This document shows, piece after piece, positions 5,356 through 7,849 of a stretch of DNA of 7,849 bases. Every line of letters begins with the position of its first letter. The first letter of the stretch is position 1. This stretch comes from Chitinophagales bacterium (GTDB taxonomy: Bacteria > Bacteroidota > Bacteroidia > Chitinophagales > Chitinophagaceae), in assembly GCA_025355935.1 (NCBI GenBank), contig JANXYS010000230.1:1-7849 (forward strand), read 5' to 3'. The notes below the pieces were generated by a model that saw only the letters and a program-made list of their open reading frames with translations, made no database searches and was not told where the DNA came from. A program made the position numbers and the translations under genes.

Positions 5356-6849
5356 TTATTGAAGAAAATCCTTTAGCCCGTCAGCGATTTTACGGTCGTT
5401 ACCTAGCCTGGCTACTTTATTCTGCCCACCCAGCTTCCCAATGCGTTTCATATAATCCAAAAAGCCGTTTTTTTTGATGGGCGTAACTTTTAATTGTTGC
5501 AGAATATTACCAGCGATCAGATCTTCATAATAAATATTTTTTTTACGAAGCTGGTCATCCAGCGCCTTCGAAAATGCTGCAAGATCAGCAGGAGTATTTT
5601 CAAATTCTACAAACCATTCGTGATAGCTCTTCCCGTGGTCCTGTGAAATGTAAGGCGCAACAGTAAATTCTCTCACTCCTATATTCTCCTGTTCTGAGGC
5701 TTTCAACAGGGCGGTTTCTACTTCTTCGATAATAACATGTTCGCCAAAGGCAGATATAAAATGCTTGGTTCTGCCGGTTACTACTATACGATAAGGTTCG
5801 AGTGATAGGAATTTAACTGTATCGCCCATATTGTAAGCCCACAAACCTGCATTGGTACTCACCACCATCGCATAATTGACCCCTATTTTAACATCACTAA
5901 CCGTAATTCGCGGCGGATCCTCTTGGTCAAATTCAGTCATTGGGATAAACTCATAAAATATCCCGCTATTGGTATTAAGCAGCATGCCTGGCTCCTGTTG
6001 CGAATCCTGGAAAGCAAAGAAACCTTCGCTGGCCGGATATAGCTCGATAATGTCTACTTTCCGTCCGATCGACTCCATTAGTCTTGCTTTATAGGGCTCA
6101 AAGTTTACCCCTCCCTGCACCATTACACTGAAGTTAGGAAAGAGATCGCCAATCTTTTTTCCGGATTTCTCTTCAAGCCGGTCGAAATACATCTGCATCC
6201 ATGGCGGGATTCCGCTAATGAGAGTCATATCTTCCGAAATAGTTTCTTCTACGATTTTATCAAGTTTTTGCTCCCAGTCTTCGATGCAATTGGTTTCATA
6301 TGAAGGCATTTGGTTCGACCTGAGATACTTTGGGATATGATGATTAACGATGCCGCTTAATCGCCCGGTAGGAACTCCACCGATCCGCTCCAGCTCAGGC
6401 GATCCGCTCAAAAATATGAGCTTTCCATTTGCAAAGTTGCTGTTACCTGTTTCGGCCATATAACACAGCAACGCATTCCGGGCAGAATTAATATGGTTGG
6501 GAATACTGTCTTTAGTAATCGGAATGTATTTAGATCCACTTGTAGTACCGCTTGTTTTGGCAAGATAAATAGGTACGCCTTTCCAAAGTATATTATGTTT
6601 CCCTTCTTTTATCTTCTCTATATATGGTTTGAAAGCCTCGTAATCTCTTACCGGTACACGTTGAACGTAATCCGTGTGATTTTTAATTTCATCAAATTGG
6701 TGATCTTTTCCAAATTGTGTTTTACACCCGGTTTTAATAAGGGAGGCGAATACTTGTTGCTGGTCCGCAACCGCTGTAAGCATGCCCTTTTTAATTTGTT
6801 TATAAACGTACGATGCCAGGGGCTTTGCAAGAAGAGATTTTATTTTCAT
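5356..6849 (-). CDS. GH3-family acyl-adenylate-forming protein, substrate unknown
   Basis: Bacterial relative of plant GH3 acyl-acid amido synthetases, in the firefly-luciferase/ANL superfamily, which adenylate a carboxylic acid and may join it to an amine. From the ATG the protein has 497 residues, normal for the family. In numbering from this ATG, the three nucleotide-binding motifs are TSGTTSGSK (99-107), YPASEGF (271-277) and YNMGDT (339-344), with TGRTKHFISAFGEH near 358-371, so the adenylation site looks intact. The C-terminal cap domain (about 375-497) is present. I chose ATG at 6849 and not the in-frame TTG at 6858, because homologues begin with a similar short MKIKSLL-type start and ATG is preferred. 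A small inverted repeat (6856-6869) precedes it. It lies 38 bases after the DUF4258 gene and about 430 bp from the arg operon. Nothing nearby reveals its substrate. Confidence 0.9.
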   Translation of the reverse strand: MKIKSLLAKPLASYVYKQIKKGMLTAVADQQQVFASLIKTGCKTQFGKDHQFDEIKNHTDYVQRVPVRDYEAFKPYIEKIKEGKHNILWKGVPIYLAKTSGTTSGSKYIPITKDSIPNHINSARNALLCYMAETGNSNFANGKLIFLSGSPELERIGGVPTGRLSGIVNHHIPKYLRSNQMPSYETNCIEDWEQKLDKIVEETISEDMTLISGIPPWMQMYFDRLEEKSGKKIGDLFPNFSVMVQGGVNFEPYKARLMESIGRKVDIIELYPASEGFFAFQDSQQEPGMLLNTNSGIFYEFIPMTEFDQEDPPRITVSDVKIGVNYAMVVSTNAGLWAYNMGDTVKFLSLEPYRIVVTGRTKHFISAFGEHVIIEEVETALLKASEQENIGVREFTVAPYISQDHGKSYHEWFVEFENTPADLAAFSKALDDQLRKKNIYYEDLIAGNILQQLKVTPIKKNGFLDYMKRIGKLGGQNKVARLGNDRKIADGLKDFLQ

Positions 6850-6887
6850 TATAGCCAATTATAGAATTGCCAGTTATCTAAAGATCG

Positions 6888-7286
6888 TCAATTACAATTA
6901 CACTGCCACTCTCTATCTAGATCGATTACAGTTACAACCACAGTTTCTGATTCGTGAGGAGCAAAAACGATCCGCACATGTTGGTGATCCTTTGTAAAAC
7001 CTTCTATAGGATATGTAGGACCCTTACCGTTGTGTTCAATCTTATTATGATTAATCTCACCGTTTTGTAAAATGTCTTTTACTTCCTGATCGTCTATGTG
7101 CCGGCAATCCATCCGGCATCGGGCATGTTTGCTAAAAACGAGGTGATTTATATTTCTGTTGAATTCGAGAGTACCCGTTTCATGTGTATTTTCAACTCTT
7201 CCTGAACCGCGTTGATTTTGTTTAACCCATGCGAAAAGAAGTACTGCCGCTAGTAAAGCGATGAAAGGAAAATATTTTTTAACCAC
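6888..7286 (-). CDS. Membrane-anchored DUF4258 protein
   Basis: A 132-residue protein of unknown function. Residues 5-21 are a hydrophobic segment after two lysines (MVKKYFPFIALLAAVLLFAW), a signal anchor or uncleaved signal peptide, so the rest is probably outside the cytoplasmic membrane. There is no lipobox cysteine. Residues about 47-127 match the DUF4258 pattern: FSKHARCRMDCRHI near the start, a charged middle, then FTKDHQHVRIVFAP and VVTVIDLDREW. It has two Cys pairs, C57/C61 and C129/C131, the latter at the very C-terminus (CNCN). The start is GTG at 7286-7284; no ATG or TTG occurs in frame back to the upstream stop, and this start gives the complete hydrophobic segment. It lies 62 bp after the acid phosphatase gene and 38 bp before the GH3 start, so co-transcription is possible. 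No function is assigned. Confidence 0.8.
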   Translation of the reverse strand: MVKKYFPFIALLAAVLLFAWVKQNQRGSGRVENTHETGTLEFNRNINHLVFSKHARCRMDCRHIDDQEVKDILQNGEINHNKIEHNGKGPTYPIEGFTKDHQHVRIVFAPHESETVVVTVIDLDREWQCNCN

Positions 7287-7348
7287 GTTGCAAGTTATGA
7301 ATTCACCTTCAGAAGTTTGGTAGTATTATATAAATGGAAACCTACTGG

Positions 7349-7849
7349 CTATCGGTAACTCTTTAGGGCACGTCTTACAATACTGTCCTTCTGTTCAGAT
7401 GTGAGAGAGTAATTATAGTTAAATAAACTTGATTCCCAATCTCCATAATTAGGGTTTGGAAATATTACGAACCTTTTGCCAAATTCTGACATAATTAAGT
7501 CGGTATTGGCATTCCTTTGAGCAGGTGTTTTCTTATCAAATAGACTGCTAAAATCCGCTAAATTATCGCCCATTAGCAATATTACTTCATGGTTAGCCAT
7601 TACCGACTGTCGCCGGCTTTCTTTACTGGAAGAAGATTGACGAAGCAGCAGATGGTTGGTATCTGCAAATGGAAGTTCAAAACGTTGCAGATTACGGAGA
7701 GTGCCGTCCCGTTCCCTCATGTCCCTGTTTGTGATATAGAAAACCTCGATACCCATTGCTGCGGCGAAATGAAGAAAGGCTCCTGCACCAGGCATAGTAT
7801 CGGCCTGGGCGCGAGCTGTCCATTCATACCAGGTTGATGTTTGATAGTC
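7349..7849 (-). CDS. Class C acid phosphatase / 5'-nucleotidase, lipoprotein e(P4) family, 5' end cut by window edge
   Basis: HAD-superfamily phosphomonoesterase of the e(P4) type, normally an outer-membrane or periplasmic lipoprotein that dephosphorylates nucleotides to aid uptake. The frame stays open to the right edge. Its visible 167 codons start with DYQTSTWYEWTARAQAD, which aligns with the e(P4) region just before the conserved PGA segment. In fragment numbering the motifs are FYITNRD (37-43, HAD motif II), Lys76 (motif III), MGDNLADF (93-100, motif IV) and FPNPNYGDWE (130-139), another family hallmark. The N-terminus with signal, lipobox Cys and the catalytic DxD lies outside the window, so lipidation and activity cannot be judged. 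A start at the internal ATG (7795) would delete conserved sequence and is rejected. It ends with TAG, 62 bp before the DUF4258 gene. Confidence 0.92.
   Translation of the reverse strand, partial: DYQTSTWYEWTARAQADTMPGAGAFLHFAAAMGIEVFYITNRDMRERDGTLRNLQRFELPFADTNHLLLRQSSSSKESRRQSVMANHEVILLMGDNLADFSSLFDKKTPAQRNANTDLIMSEFGKRFVIFPNPNYGDWESSLFNYNYSLTSEQKDSIVRRALKSYR

Noticed and set aside
6850..6858. TTG start three codons upstream for the GH3 gene
   Set aside because: An ATG three codons later matches the usual family N-terminus; there is no ribosome binding site favouring TTG.
6493..6864. A 123-codon plus-strand open frame across the GH3 start
   Set aside because: Antisense to the conserved N-terminal half of the GH3 protein, with low-complexity Phe/Tyr-rich content and no domain.
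7325..7330. TATAAT hexamer before the DUF4258 gene
   Set aside because: There is no acceptable upstream element at the right distance; in AT-rich spacer DNA the match alone is not evidence of a promoter.
7349..7795. A complete short phosphatase starting at the ATG at 7795
   Set aside because: Conserved e(P4) sequence continues upstream in frame to the window edge, so the gene is cut by the window and not short.
1..7849. Mobile element, CRISPR, tRNA, prophage or defence system
   Set aside because: No transposase, integrase, repeat-spacer pattern, tRNA-like cloverleaf or defence domain was seen; the gene content is metabolic.

Overview
The window looks like a chromosomal segment of a Bacteroidota bacterium, most likely from the Chitinophagaceae/Sphingobacteriales side of the phylum. 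I infer this from the protein families: the N-acylornithine type of carbamoyltransferase, the cysteine-containing GNAT protein next to argG, a bacterial GH3-family protein and a DUF4258 protein. The AT-rich gene starts without Shine-Dalgarno sequences agree. No phylogeny was run. Every supported gene lies on the minus strand, so the biological reading order is from high to low coordinates.

Positions 7849 to 6888 hold the C-terminal part of a class C (lipoprotein e(P4)-type) acid phosphatase, cut by the right edge, and then a small membrane-anchored DUF4258 protein. Positions 6849 to 5356 hold a complete GH3-family acyl-adenylating enzyme of unknown substrate. A gene-free stretch of about 430 bases follows (5355 to 4926). 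It carries perfect inverted repeats, a promoter-like pair of hexamers, and a GC-richer island with a ten-codon mini-ORF containing two adjacent Arg codons.

Positions 4925 to 1 are a tight arginine biosynthesis operon: a GNAT N-acyltransferase (candidate N-acylglutamate synthase), argG, argC, argD and an N-acetyl/N-succinylornithine carbamoyltransferase cut by the left edge. Spacing is 8 bp, an ATGA overlap, 21 bp and another ATGA overlap. Together the genes describe the Bacteroidota variant of arginine synthesis. Glutamate is acylated, reduced (ArgC, after a kinase ArgB not in this window) and transaminated (ArgD). The still-acylated ornithine is then carbamoylated, and ArgG converts citrulline to argininosuccinate after deacylation. 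ArgB, the deacylase and ArgH are absent here and may lie beyond the left edge.

The points most worth follow-up are the leader region of the arg operon, the residue at the acyl-specificity position of the carbamoyltransferase (Ile90), and the Cys cluster of the GNAT protein. I saw no mobile element, CRISPR array, tRNA or rRNA.
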